Assembly: GCF_032854445.1 (NCBI RefSeq)
Contig: NC_088306.1
Location: 26,199,764-26,263,763, forward strand
Direction: 5' to 3'
Origin: Liolophura sinensis
Taxonomy: Eukaryota; Mollusca; Polyplacophora; Chitonida; Chitonidae
Length of the DNA: 64,000 bases
Of the stretch, positions 41,681 through 54,549 are shown in pieces. A program made the position numbers and the translations under genes. Each line of letters begins with the position of its first letter. Position 1 is the stretch's first letter. The notes beneath the pieces are model-generated. The model made no database searches. It was given only the letters and a program-made list of their open reading frames with translations, and was not told the origin of the DNA.

Positions 41681-41984
41681 TAAGTACTAATGTAACCCCC
41701 CGCCATTGCAATAGGCTAAATAGCTTCTATAACTTGCTGGTTAAATTTAAGTAATTTGTGAATTTGTGTTTATCGTCTTTACAGTCGTGGATGTTTTGCA
41801 GAACAAAAGCCGCTTGTCACAGGTCATGGCAAACATGATACACGCCATGGTAGACCCTTAAGTACAATTGTTAAAAACTTGCATGCTATAATTAAAGCAG
41901 GCAGAGTCAGTCAAAGTAGGTTTTTCACAAACTTTATGATAATAAAGAATAATTTGGCATATTTATCGTGACAGGGATTTTTTC

Positions 41985-42440
41985 CGGCATAATGTGTCCG
42001 CTGACCGGCGCCAGCGTGTTTCCAGGGCAGGTGGAAAGGCCTCAGGCCCGTTGGCCACAGATTTGGGCCCTACGCACAGCTGGGCTGATAACGTCCTGAT
42101 GGCACATAATCCAACAAACCCAAACGGAGTCAACCGTTTAATTGAAGTCATGCTGTCAGTTTAAAGCTGACATTTCACTCCCCATAGATATATACGGGGA
42201 GATATTTTGAATTGTCATGGCTCACATATTCCTCTTTTCCGTTCAATACCCGTAGCGTAATCCGATTACCCCTCATGCAGCCAGCCAAAATTAAACGTCA
42301 AGGCCGGATAGCCGCTCGACACCACACTGTGTATTACGCTTAACTCCCTTGGTAACCCCGTAGCGCCAGGTGGCTTCTGGTTGGATTACGTCACCAGTTA
42401 AACGTGCGGATCGCTAATGCTGGCCACAGGCGCAGCCATA
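41985..42440. promoter_or_regulatory. Repeat-free GC-balanced island, candidate regulatory element
   Basis: Markedly higher GC than its surroundings, no SINE or tandem repeat. Contains GCGCCAGGTGGCT (CTCF-like, near 42364-42375) and TAATTA-type sites. A 62-codon minus ORF has no recognisable character. Confidence 0.3.
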
Positions 42441-42499
42441 ATTACAGCGGGCAATAAACTACACGTGGTGAAGACACATAACTGTAATATTGTCACTAA

Positions 42500-44530
42500 T
42501 CACGTAGAAAAAAAAGTTCACCGTATACACAGCACATGCCTTCCGATAAGTAAACATTTTGTGGGGATGGATTTATCTCGCCATAAATAGCCATAGTATA
42601 AGACTTCCAGAATATCCCTAGAATAATTTTACATCCTATGCATTTTCCGAATCCTATTTTCTAACTATTGTCTTCCAGAATAGATCTCGTCATGTATAAT
42701 GTTGTCACATGCAAGCAATAAGTATAAACTTAAATGGAAATTCGCAATATTACGCGGTTGAAATACACTGTGATATCTGGCGTTAAAGAGGGTAACAGGC
42801 AGACGAACGAAATATTAAATCAGCGACGTTATATACAAACTGACAGTTCGATCACTATGTCTTAATATCGTACAACGGTCGAATCACTATGTCCGATCAC
42901 TATAAATATATATTACAGCGCTGAAGTTGTAAAACTATAGGCTTATTTTAGCTCATGAATGGATCTGGGCCCGTACTTATCAGGCAAAATAGAACAGGAA
43001 AGAGTTCAAATTGCGGCTAGTGCATTGTTTTGCAGCATAGAATCAGTGTACCAATTTTAAACTTTCTAGAGCAAAACATTTTGTTTGTAGCTGTGTTTGG
43101 ATATTTGACTCCAGCTGTTTGATAAATATGGCTCAGCTGTGTAAAGATCAGTTATGTATCCTGCGACTGTATAAGCGTTGCAAGTGCATACAGATTAATT
43201 ACAAGTCACCAATGCAATCAATAAACTAATAAATGAATCATTAATAAATAATTTTTTCTTTGTTTGTTTTCCTTTTTTTATGTTTGCTTGTTTTTTTTTC
43301 TTGAATGAATATGAAAAACAATTTTAGGAGCATGGGTTGTTGGCTTCATATTTGTATTTAATTCCCCTTTATTCTATGCACAAGAGTAAAGTGTGGAGCG
43401 TAAGGCTACATGTGGACCAGTGGGTAAAATCCGACCTATATATATGTATATGTGCCATCCGTGTCTTCGAAAAAATAAAATTATAAGGATAAAGAAAAAG
43501 AATACATGTATAAACCAAATTTTTGTCTGTCAATTGACTCAGTTGACATAGCCGCAGTCGTTAATCAGCTTGATGTTATATTGCTTCGGTTTACGACCTA
43601 AAAGAGAAAATTATAACTACATATTCAATTTAAAAAATGGTATCTCGTGTGGTGATCAGTATATTTGCCACTGTTGATCAGAAAACGAAGCTAACTTATT
43701 GTGTCGGTTTCACAATTATAAGGTGTTGTCCGAAACAGTGTTGAGATGCGGGCGGACAACGAATTTCGTCGTGAAAAGCGGTATATATAAAAAATTTATA
43801 GCAAACATTATGTTCATTAGAACAGCCGAGGAGAACAGTGATATATGATGATGTCTCAGGGAAAACATTTACGTCGGTATAATAAATAATTTTATCCGGG
43901 TAATACAAGGTAGTAATTTAAGGAACTCAGTCCGAACCGTGCCGGTAGGGGGCGTTCTGTTTCCGTCTTTGTGCGCAGCGTGAAGCGGACTGCGCTGAAT
44001 AATTGAACAGCCAACATTAAGACGAGAGAAAGTGAGCATTCAGCGAGGTAGACAATCATTGCTTCTCGAAGCGATCGGAAGCTTGTCAGAAGATCCAAAC
44101 GGATATGTTCTCGGACGTGTCCAAGACCGGAGGAAAACAACGTGGTCAATACAAGGGCGTTAAAAGTCGCCGTATACACCCACGAATACGTACACACATG
44201 GCACAGTCAAAATTTACTGCATTTTCCGCAACTCGCGGAATATATATATATGACATACCAGGGTTAAAGGAGAAGAAAACTTAAATATCAAACAAATACC
44301 ATTGAAAAGATTATGCATTATCTCGCAAATGCATGCCATAAAAATTCTAATATGTACCTCAAGTTGATAAATTATAAATAAAGTCAGTGCCAAAATCCGC
44401 TGTGGGCGACTCCATTTTGCCTAAGGACTAGTCCTGAAGTCTTCTGTGTTAAGAGGAGAATTGCCGTCGGAAACCGCCGAATACCGGTACTGTATACAGG
44501 TGTGAAAATCGGGTCCATCATTAACTATAT
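42500..44530. other. Non-coding interval
   Basis: AT-rich. The only noteworthy item is a GC-balanced patch at 43900-44200 with a CTCF-like site (43942-43954). The 101-codon minus ORF there has no family match I recognise. Confidence 0.35.
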
Positions 44531-44534
44531 ACAT

Positions 44535-44645
44535 CTCCGGCCGTGCGTGGACAGCAACCTCCGGATGGTCTTGGGTTTCCCCCGGGCTGTGCCCGGTTTC
44601 CTAACACCATTTTACGGCGTAAAACACCAACTAAATAAATAAGTA
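44535..44645 (+). repeat. Meta-type SINE, sense, 3' half
   Basis: CAGCAACCTCCGGATGGTCT, CCCCGGGCTGTGCCCGGTTT and GGCGTAAAACACCAACTAAA followed by TAAATAAG. Confidence 0.85.
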
Positions 44646-44734
44646 AAAACTATATACATATATGTCAACTACCCATGCAGTTAAAAAAAATGCACGAGAT
44701 TAGGACCGCATCATTCACAAAATTCAACAATAAC

Positions 44735-46005
44735 TTTATTTATTTATATTTATTTGTCTGATTATTCCGCCCACATTAATTTAACAGTTTAATTCACGTA
44801 TACGATAGCGACCAGGTCTATACACGTATTTGGGCATGCACCCAAACGTGACCAGTAAACTTTCAATCTTTACCACTGGGTCACATGGAAAAATAATATT
44901 TATAATGCGTACAGTGCTTATACTACAGTTCAGACTCGAATTTTTTGTTAATAAATTGTTTGATTTAATACTGTTCGATCCACCGCACGATATCCCCGAG
45001 CGTTACAATTGCCTTGCCTGGGAATACTAGGTTCTAACTCTAGAAGCCGATTTCGGTCAGAAGATTTCTGCGCATGCGTCCTTCTTCTTACACCAGCATC
45101 CATGGTGTTGAATAATTACTGTTGAAACATACAGCATGTTAAAGAAATAGTAACTGTCCATTCAAAGTTATTTTGCACAATTTTGAAATATATGTTCCGA
45201 TAAATTAATGACAGTTAAGGTAGAAACTCTGAATGTCTGTCAGTAACTTTATGTTAACATTAAAGAGCTAAATACATTAAACAACATTAAAATACAAATG
45301 GTATTTAGTTAGATGATTTTTTTTTCAAATAAATTTCTCTTTCTTGAAATGAAAAGAATATTTCATTTTTAAATAACATTTTAATCTACGTATATACCTA
45401 CAGATAATGTCAATATTTGTGAGCTTAAAAACTATCAGAGTAGAGTGATAATGCCATGAAAAGCTCTAGAAATCACGAGCATGTTAAACTATTAGCTTTA
45501 ATTAAAGAAATAAAGCAGGCACCAAAGCTTACCTTACTCAGTCACATAAAAATATTACAGATAAATGAATAACAAATAAATTAAGTTAAAAATTGTTAAG
45601 ATAATTAGCATTTTTCAAGGAGAACACATCTCTTGCCAAAAACTTACAAGTTAATATTTTTTGGAGAATTTGCACGTGGCGAATTTATTCAGATTATTAT
45701 TAATTTATTTTTTTAAATTGAAGTTCATCAAAATTATAAATAATGGTGAACGAAAATACGCAAAATATTGTTGGTTTTATAACGTGTTTGGGAAAGCTTA
45801 TATCTGAAATCTAGTCGGAATTAGTTTCAATGCGAGATACTGCATCGCCGAGTATGACCTTCGCCAGGCACATTAAAGTTGGTTTTGTTATCTTAGCCAT
45901 GCATGTAAAATGAGCATTAAGACGGATGATCTTGTTGATTAAATTTTACAGTCAGTGCCTTTGATTTGCTTAGGGTTTGCCGCTTAAAGGACAGGGCTTT
46001 TTAAA
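44735..46005. other. Non-coding interval
   Basis: A weak SINE-tail-like stretch at 44735-44815, an NRF1-like TGCGCATGCG at 45069-45078, otherwise AT-rich sequence without features. Confidence 0.35.
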
Positions 46006-46009
46006 AGCA

Positions 46010-46330
46010 TGTTCATGAAAAGCGGAGATCGAAATGTAAAGCTTGAGGACAAAGTGGCAGAGACTCGTTATAGCATTGACTGAAGACAATACAGCCTAGC
46101 ATCCGCAAAGCTCCACGCGAACGCCAGCCAGAAATTAAGATAAATTTCTTGTGGGCCCAAATCATTAGATTTCGGCTCATCTCCCCGGCTTCACATTGCG
46201 GCTGGCTAATTAGGGGTGTTGATCTGCCCTTAGGCGTAGGGTAAGACAAGGCAGAACAAACAGAGCTAAGGGGCGGTTGAAAGGAAGGGGATGAGCAAAT
46301 TACAGGGCGAGGGCGCTTGGAGTCATATCA
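46010..46330. promoter_or_regulatory. Repeat-free GC-balanced island with homeodomain-type core
   Basis: Unique-looking sequence, GC clearly above flanks. Contains GGCTGGCTAATTAGGGG and the repeat-free block GATCTGCCCTTAGGCGTAGG. ORFs are short. Confidence 0.3.
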
Positions 46331-46894
46331 GCGAGTCGGCGGAGCACCGGAGACGAGACCGGCACATCCTATAGAGCTGCAGCAGAAAAAAAAGCGAGAA
46401 TGATGAAAATTAGCAGCAGAGGAAATGTTAGCGAAACGTGGTGGAAGGCGAAGGAAAAGAAGAAAAAAATGTGAACAAAAATACAACGCAGGGAAATAAT
46501 TAATAAAAGAAAATCCTGTCCTAAAGATCAATGTTTTTTTAATTACTTTGTGCACTAGTCGAACGTCCTCCCTTTGTGAGATGTGAGATATAAATGTGAC
46601 CGGTGTGGCATCTCCGAACAAAAATATAACATTGTCTATTTCTAAATGACGACAACTTATAAACTATACAGGATTAAAAAAAAATCTTTTGTTCGAGTTA
46701 TGTCTGTTACGACACCTATATAATGAAGAAAACTGTATATTCTATAATGTTTAAAAAATGATATACAATTGTGTCAGTAAGTGATTTGGATGAGTAGAAG
46801 CATGTCAGGGATACAATATGAAATAAGTTAAAAAACAGTCTATGTAAAAAATATCTGCATTCGGATCAATAATTTCATAACACTGCAGAGACAT

Positions 46895-47130
46895 ATCAAG
46901 TACACTCAAAAAATTAATCTGTTAATTATAACAGAAAGTCTGTTATCTGAGTAATGCTATAGAATGCATTCCGTTATAACATAAAATTCTGTGATATTCA
47001 ACATAAAATCCAGTTAGTCTGACAGAATCTTGATGTTGAATTAATACAACGTGTGTTACAATTTAACAGCACAATCTGCTACAATAGCAGAATACTTTCT
47101 AGCATCACTAAGACTCATTTGTGCTGGAAA
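46895..47130 (+). mobile_element. MITE-like element, copy 2
   Basis: Collinear with 100-290. An inner inverted repeat pairs CTGAGTAATGCTATAGAATGC (about 46950) with the reverse complement of AGAATACTTTCTAGCATCACT (about 47090), so the element can fold back. Confidence 0.6.
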
Positions 47131-47248
47131 CTATAAAACACACATTTGGTAAACAGGAATAATATCAGGGCGGATACCTTGCCGTCTTTAAAGATACATA
47201 CTTTTTACATAGGCTACATGCGGTATTGCTTTATGGTACTCTTTTCCT

Positions 47249-47255
47249 TAGAACA

Positions 47256-47321
<66 letters not shown>

Positions 47322-47325
47322 ATTG
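47249..47325. repeat. (TA)n microsatellite
   Basis: Alternating TA over about 75 bases with two TATGTATA interruptions. Confidence 0.97.
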
Positions 47326-47924
47326 TTAAAGTCTGTTACACATACTTCGTGTTGTCAAACAGCCAGACATCTTAAGTGGGCCTGTCCATCAGTGGGTACC
47401 TGGGGGTTATCAGCAGGTATTCACATCCCGGACGCAGAGGCCATCCATTACTGGACCCCTACGCTGCTGCCAGAACCGGAACGATTGTACGTTCACCTTT
47501 ACACGTCAAGTACAAGGTACAGATGTAGCACTTACTCCCATATTGTCAATAAGCGCTGTAAAAATGTCAAACAAAACCATCTGTTTTCTAACTTGGCGTT
47601 AACTTCAGTCACTAATGAAAAAAATGTTTTCATCCATTTTTTAATTTTTTAGCATTATTTATTTTATCTTAAATTAAATATATATATATTTTTAACATGT
47701 TCCAGAAAACATAAACCGGAACCTTATAATTAAGGTTATTATTGTTTTCTTCATGAAAACAGAAGTAGTTTCAAGTAAGTTGTAATTCATTCAACATACA
47801 TCTGCCTATATTTCTCACAAAATACTTCACAAAATATATGTAATGTATGGTGTCCATTAGTCATTCACTATGTTTTAACACAGTATTGTTTTAACTGAAG
47901 CCCCTATTACAGCTAACGATTTAT

Positions 47925-48250
47925 TTCATTTATTTGTTTCACTGTTGTTGAACGTCACATTCAAGAATTTTTCGTGTATGACATGAAAGTCAGTTTTATT
48001 AGCGGAGTAAACCGGAGTGCCTAGAGTAAACCGGAGTGACGGGAATAAACCGGAGTGCCTGGAGTAAACCACCCAGTTTGGACTACTCTCGAACTTAATC
48101 ATTTGTGGCGTACATGTTATGACAGTATAATTATTGCTGGAAGACACGTGGTCTTCAGCGAACATTAGGCTTTGCCGGCCGTCACTGGAAAATTCGACAG
48201 TTCATTGTCATCAAGGCCCCATGAACATTGTGAGGCGCACAGCTTTCTAA
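47925..48250 (-). repeat. Third SINE family, antisense
   Basis: TTTCACTGTTGTTGAACGTC; then a locally triplicated GTAAACCGGAGTG(A/C)C block (48006-48062); then GTGGTCTTCAGCGAACATTA and GGCCCCATGAAC near the head. Confidence 0.7.
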
Positions 48251-49744
48251 GGTTCCCGAAAACACGCACAAATAATTTGGTTAATTGACAGCCCGATTCT
48301 TCATCGATAAATTCATATTTTATAAATTTTACAAAACTAAACTTAACAACTAGTTAAGTATATTCTATGTAACCTTTTGATTAGATGCTGACTGCAGTGG
48401 TTTATTTATAAAAGCCATTTTAACATTAGTTTTAACGAGTGTGTTACTGCCAACAGCCAAGTTACATATATTTGACGTAAACACTAATAGATGTTGCACC
48501 AGCAGCTGTATTTTCTGATGTTTTATCTTTCTGATTAGTATTTAGCCTTTCCTTTGATGCACAGATCAAAAGGCTGTTTCATATTGGGTACATCTCGCCG
48601 AATTATCATCCAGATTATATGAAAATCTTCAAAGCAGCAAAAATTCAAGGAGGTAGAATTTCACAGGTCGCAATGGGCCGGACACCAAAAAACTAATTTG
48701 AGGACCTCACTACTAATATTGTCTGTATGAAACCTATTCTCCACAGGCGTTAGATTTCTCTTTCTGGAGTGGTTGAAATTTAAATGAAGGAAATATATAT
48801 CTCATTTTCGTGTCCAGGGCAATATTAAAATAAAATATTGTTCAGAACTGTCCGATTGTCTCGAGGGTTACACCGAACTGAGAGTTGACGGTTCCACGTG
48901 CTGCTGTAACGATTAACACTGACATACTACAGCAGACATGACGGATCACCCCTCGGGTCAAATATCCTAAAGCCCCAATGGGTCAATTAAGAGAAAACTG
49001 TAAAGAATGAGTGAGGGAACCGCATTTTGAATAACAACAGTGCGATGCACGTGTGCTATTCGGTTGGCCATTGTGTCACACCGATAAATTATCCTTCGAA
49101 GATTCCACCTAAACAACGTCGACCAACGACATTAACAAAGGCAGCGCGAGACTACGAGTCAGCCGCACATGCGCACAAGGTGGGAACCGAGGCCAATTGA
49201 TACGGTCAGTTACAACGAGGCAGGTTTTTGTCATTGCAATAAACTGACACAACCAGACGATCGTTCTTGTGTCAATTAGAATGGAAAGAAGAAAAATTAG
49301 CATTTATAATTGGCTCTATAACTAAACAGGTCGCCAGAAACCTAATTACGAGTTGCGAAAAGAAAGACGAGATAAATAACATCTATAAGATGCAGATAAA
49401 ATGTCTGAATCGCAAACACATGCAGCTAATTATGAAGTTCTGTTCAAGGTCTATTTCCAGGAAATAACATGTACAAAGTATGTAGAAAATAAAATTTATC
49501 TTTACATTGGAGATGTTGATCCATGGTAATGCGTTTTTACATAAGATTACTTCTGCATAAATAATTTTTGCGCATGTTTTGAACATGTTAAGCACGTTCA
49601 TAGTGCAATGATCTTTGCAGCAAATAAAATACCGTACCTTGAAATTATCACCATATATTTTTCCGGGATCTAAAACCCTCAACCGCATGGCAAATATCTT
49701 GCTTCCGAAGACTTAAGTAAAACCCCACTTACAACGCATGACAA
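48251..49744. other. Non-coding interval with a candidate conserved block
   Basis: No gene. 49090-49340 is repeat-free and GC-balanced with several ATTGG, CAATTAG and CTAATTA cores, the look of a developmental enhancer; unproven. Confidence 0.3.
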
Positions 49745-52340
49745 TCCATTCACATGGGGCTTGTTCCTAAAGAGACCGCTCTTAAACCACATGGAGAACG
49801 TCTTGTTTCTGGAGACGGCTCTTAAGCCTCACTCACATGGAGAACCTATTGTTTCTGGAGACAGCTCTTAAACCCCACTCACATGGAGAACGTCCTGTTT
49901 CTGGAGACCGCTGTCAAACTTCACTCACATGGGAGACGCCTTGTTTCTGGAGACAGCTCTTAAAACCCATTCACATGGAGAACGTCTTGTTTCAGGACTC
50001 TGATCTGAAATCCCACTCACATGGAGAACGTCTTGTTTCTGGAGACCAATCTTAAACACCACTCACATGAGGGACTTTTTTTTCTGGAGACCGCTCTTAA
50101 GCCTCACTCACATGAGAGACGTCTTGTTTCTGGAGACCGCTCTTAAAACCCATTCACATGGAGAATGTCTTGTTTCTGGAGACCAATCTTAAACCTCACT
50201 CACATGGAGAACGTCTTGTTTCTGGAGACCACTCTTCAACCCCACTCACGTGGAGAACGTCTTATTTCTGGAGACCAATCTTAAACCTCACTCAATCGGG
50301 AAATGCCTTGTTTCTGAAGACCGATCTTAATCTCATTGACATGGGGAACGTCTTGTACCTGGAGACCGCTCTTAAGCCTCACTCACATGAGGGACGTCTT
50401 GTTTCTGGAGACCAATCTTAAACCTCACTCACATGGAGAACGTCTTGTTTCTGGAGACCGCTCTTAAACCTCACTCACATGGAGAACGTCTTGTTTCTGG
50501 CGACCAATCTTAAACCTCACTCACATGGGAGAGGTCCTGTTTCTGGAGACCGCTCTTAAAACCCATTCACATGGAGAATGTCTTGTTTCTGGACTCTGAT
50601 CTGAAATCCCACTCACATGGGAGACGTCCTGTTTCTGGAGACCGCTCTTAAAACCCATTCACATGGAGAACGCCTTGTTTCAGATCTCTGATCTGAAATT
50701 TCACTCACATGGAGAACGTCTTGTTTCTGGAGACCAATCTTAAACCCCACTCACATGGAGAACCTCTTGTTTCTGGGGACCGCTCTTAAACCCCACTCAC
50801 ACGGGAAATGTCTTGTTTCTGAAGACCGATCTTAATCTCACTGACATGGGGAACGTCTTGTCCCTGGAAACCGCTCTTAAGCCTCACTCACATGAGGGAC
50901 GTCTAGTTTCTGGAGAACGCTCTTAAAACCCATTCACATGGAGAACGTCTTGTTTCAGGACTCTGATCTGAAATCCCACTCACATGGAGAACGTCTTGTT
51001 TCTGGAGACCAATCTTAAACACCACTCACATGAGGGACTTTTTTTTCTGGAGACCGCTCTTAAATCTCACTCACATGGAGAACGTCTTGTTTCTGGAGAA
51101 CGCTCTTAAACCTCACTCACATGGAGAACGTCTTGTTTCTGGAGACCGTTCTTAAGCCCCACTCACATTGGGGACGTCTTGTTTCTGGAGACAGCTCTTA
51201 AATCTCACTCACATGGAGAACGTCTTGTTTCTGGAGACCGCTCTTAAACTTCACTCACATGGGAGAGGTCCTGTTTCTGGAGACGCTCTTAAACCTCACT
51301 CACATGGAGAACGTCTTGTTTCTGGAGACCGCTCTTAAACCCCATTCACATGGAGAATGTCTTGTTTCTGGAGACCGCTCTTAAACCCCACTCACGTGGA
51401 GAACGTCTTGTTTCTGGAGACCGCTCTTAAACCTCACTCACATGAGAGACGTCCTGTTTCTGGAGACCGCTCTTAAACCCCACTCACATGGAGAACGTCT
51501 TGTTTCTGGAGACCGCTCTTAAACCTCACTCACATGGGGGACGTCTTGTTTCTGGAGACAGATCTTAAATCTCACTCACATGGAAAACGTCTTGTTTCTG
51601 GAGACGCTCTTAAACCCCCACTCACGTGGAGAACGTCTTGTTTCTGGAGACCGCTCTTAAACCCCACTCACATGGGGGACGTCTTGTTTCTGGAGACAGC
51701 TCTTAAATCTCACTCACATGGAGAACGTCTTGTTTCTGGAGACCGCTCTTAAACCCCACTCACATGGGGGACGTCTTGTTTCTGGAGACAGCTCTTAAAT
51801 CTCACTCACATAAGGAACGTCTTGCTTCTGGAGACGCTCTTAAGCTTCACTCACATGGGGGAAGTCTTGTTTCTGGAGACCGCTCTTAAAACTCACTCCA
51901 TAAGGAACGTCTTGTTTCTGGAGACAGCTCTTAAACCCCACTCACATGAGGGACGTCTTGTTTCTGGAGACCGTTCTTAAACCCCCACTCACATGGAGAA
52001 CGTCTTGTTTCTGGAGACCGCTCTTAAACCCCGCTCACATGGGGGACGTCTTGTTTCTGGAGACAGCTCTTAAATCTCACTCACATAAGGAACGTCTTGT
52101 TTCTGGAGACGCTCTTAAACTTCACTCACATGGAGGAAGTCTTGTTTCTGGAGACTGCTCTTAAACCTCACTCATATGGGGAACGTTTTGTTTCTGGATT
52201 CTAAGCTGAAATCTCACTCATATGGGAGCCGTTTTGTTTTTGGGGACCAATCTGAAATCTCACCCACAAGGGGATCGTATTGTTTTTGGAGACCAATCTT
52301 AAACGTCACTCACATGGAGGACCTCTTGTTTCTGGAACTA
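49745..52340 (+). repeat. 46-bp tandem array, about 56 copies
   Basis: Unit (in ≤20-base pieces): CACTCACATGGAGAACGTCT, TGTTTCTGGAGACCGCTCTT, AAACCT. Variants include GGGGGACGTC, GACAGCTC, GACCAATC and a CTCTGATCTGAAATC form that recurs at intervals. A few 45-base units shift the frame. Stop-free stretches of 60-90 codons are repeat artefacts. Confidence 0.97.
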
Positions 52341-54549
52341 TCTATGCGTCGAAATAGACATTCCTAAATCAACTGTTAATCAGTATGGACGTTCCAGGTT
52401 AACAATCACAACTACCAAAAACGACGCAAACAACCAAAGAACTAAGAAAGTATGGTAATTACAAAAATAGGACGGAATGATGTTGGCAAAACGCAAGATA
52501 TGTTCTAGGCTACTAAGTGAAATCAGTTTTCAAATCGTGTACCACACTGGAATATCAGCTGTCAATAACAAAATATGTATCTCAGTTGGGCTGTGATCGC
52601 AACTGTTCATATATCCGATGTGGCGATCTCATTCAGCTTGATGAATATATATAAAAAAACCCTGGCCTTGGGTTAATCAAAAATAAACATTCATGAAGCA
52701 GAGCGCCAGAGATTCTGGACGCTTTGTCAATATTTACTTACAAGAGAATTATGCTCATTGTAAAACTTAAGAAACTTAAGTGAAGGTGTCTGATGGAATA
52801 ACCTTGACACACTAGTTTTTGCAGTAATAACTTGTGACGTTGATTGAAATCGTCACACAACACACAGGAACTAACAAATGCAACATGTACAAGGCGAGAC
52901 TTGTACACGGCATATGCAGGACAAAAGCCAGATTTACGACGTCAAAATTGAAACTGTGCCTCTTGTAAAGTCTGCGAGAGAGAAAACCATTTTGGTCGTT
53001 GTACAAATATAGGCCCAGATAAGATGCACCACCTGGAGAGTCTGTGGTTTCCTTTAAATCTAGCGGAGGTGGATAAATATTTTTCACAGCCTTTGCTGTA
53101 TATGTATTGTTTAAAGCCAATAGGTTTTACCGTTTAGTGAATGAGAAAGATCAGGCCAGGTGAGGAATACTTTTTAAAAGTTTTTTCATATAGTCGGATT
53201 CAAATAAGAACAGATATAGCTCGTCCAAAAGAGGGGCACAGCTGATAACTATCGGGATACCTATGCCCTGTTCATATAAGGTTTCCCCTAAATTCACATA
53301 GATATGAAAATTCAATGCGAAATTTAAGGAACTCAATGAACATGGAACATCCCATGAGTGGTAACCGTTGTACGTAGTGGAACTGAACAAGGCTTTGGAG
53401 ATCGATCTGAAAACTCATTCACGTTAGCAAGGTCTTGACTCACAAAAACCTACTCATGTGGTTGAATATCTTATTTCTGGACACTAATTTGGACACCATT
53501 TCCAGATTCCTCTCGGAATACATTCTTATGGAACGTATTGTTTCAAGAGACGAATCAATGATCATGACTGAGGAGGGATCATGATCAGGGGAGGTGCGGG
53601 AAGGCTTTCTCAGAGGAGTTTAAGAATCCACATGCACGTGATAGCATTTTCTTCCCACTGAGAAATGTAACGTTTTGTTTCCATGCATAGACGGATAGAA
53701 AAAGACGTCGGAAGACTCAAGAATGTCTTGTTCCACATGCAGAGGGATAACAAAACCACATGAGAATTCTTTATTTCCTGTGACAGATCTTTAAACCTTA
53801 ATTCACATAAATCTGTGTTTCAGATCAGACATTGACATGCCAGTCCTCAGTCAAAATGCGCGTTCGGGGGCAATAATCGCAAGGTTAATTTCCACAACGT
53901 TCAATACAAACCGCCATATAACTAATAAAGTATAAAATGTATAGGAGGATGTTTTGAAGGTTCTCTTCTGACAGTATATAATACGTTGCAATGAGTGTGT
54001 TGTGTGATTTCAATCAACGTCACAATTAACTTCTGCAAAGATTGGTGTATCAAGGTTTTTCAATCAAACGCCTTCACTGTAATTTTCTGAAGTTTAATGA
54101 TGAGTATAATTCTTCTCTAAGTAAATATGGACAGATTGTCCGTAATCTCTGACATTTTGCTTCATAATCGTGTCTAATTCCGCTAAACCCGGGACAATGC
54201 AGGGGCTGTAAATTCATCGTGTTGAATATGATAACCATGTTAGATACGTGAACACTTTGCAATCAAAGCGCTATACTGAAAAATATGTATTGATTAATGA
54301 CAATTTATAAACTAACATGACATACGATTACGATACTGATTTAATTCATTCGCCTGGAGCAGTCTTTGTATTTGCCAATCATCATCAATTGAACGTAGGT
54401 TTGTAAATTTTGGTTGACCGATGCTGTACAAAAGTCTGTTCGACGTATTGATTTTACAAGAAATTAACTGAACAATTGATATTCGTCAATGATGCGGACG
54501 AAGGCCACGTGTTTTTATCGCTCTTTACTTTGTCGGACAGTGTTGTCTG
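52341..54549. other. Interval with decayed array units, no gene
   Basis: Isolated, degraded array-like motifs occur near 53400-53560 (AAAACTCATTCACGT, GTTTCAAGAGACGAATC). No ORF with family character. Confidence 0.4.

Noticed and set aside
43892-44197. 101-codon minus ORF with a hydrophobic stretch
   Set aside because: No recognisable family or splice context; could be chance in a GC-balanced patch.
49837-52367. Series of plus ORFs beginning MENVLFLE or MGDVLFLE
   Set aside because: Translation of the 46-bp array; frames break wherever a unit has 45 bases.
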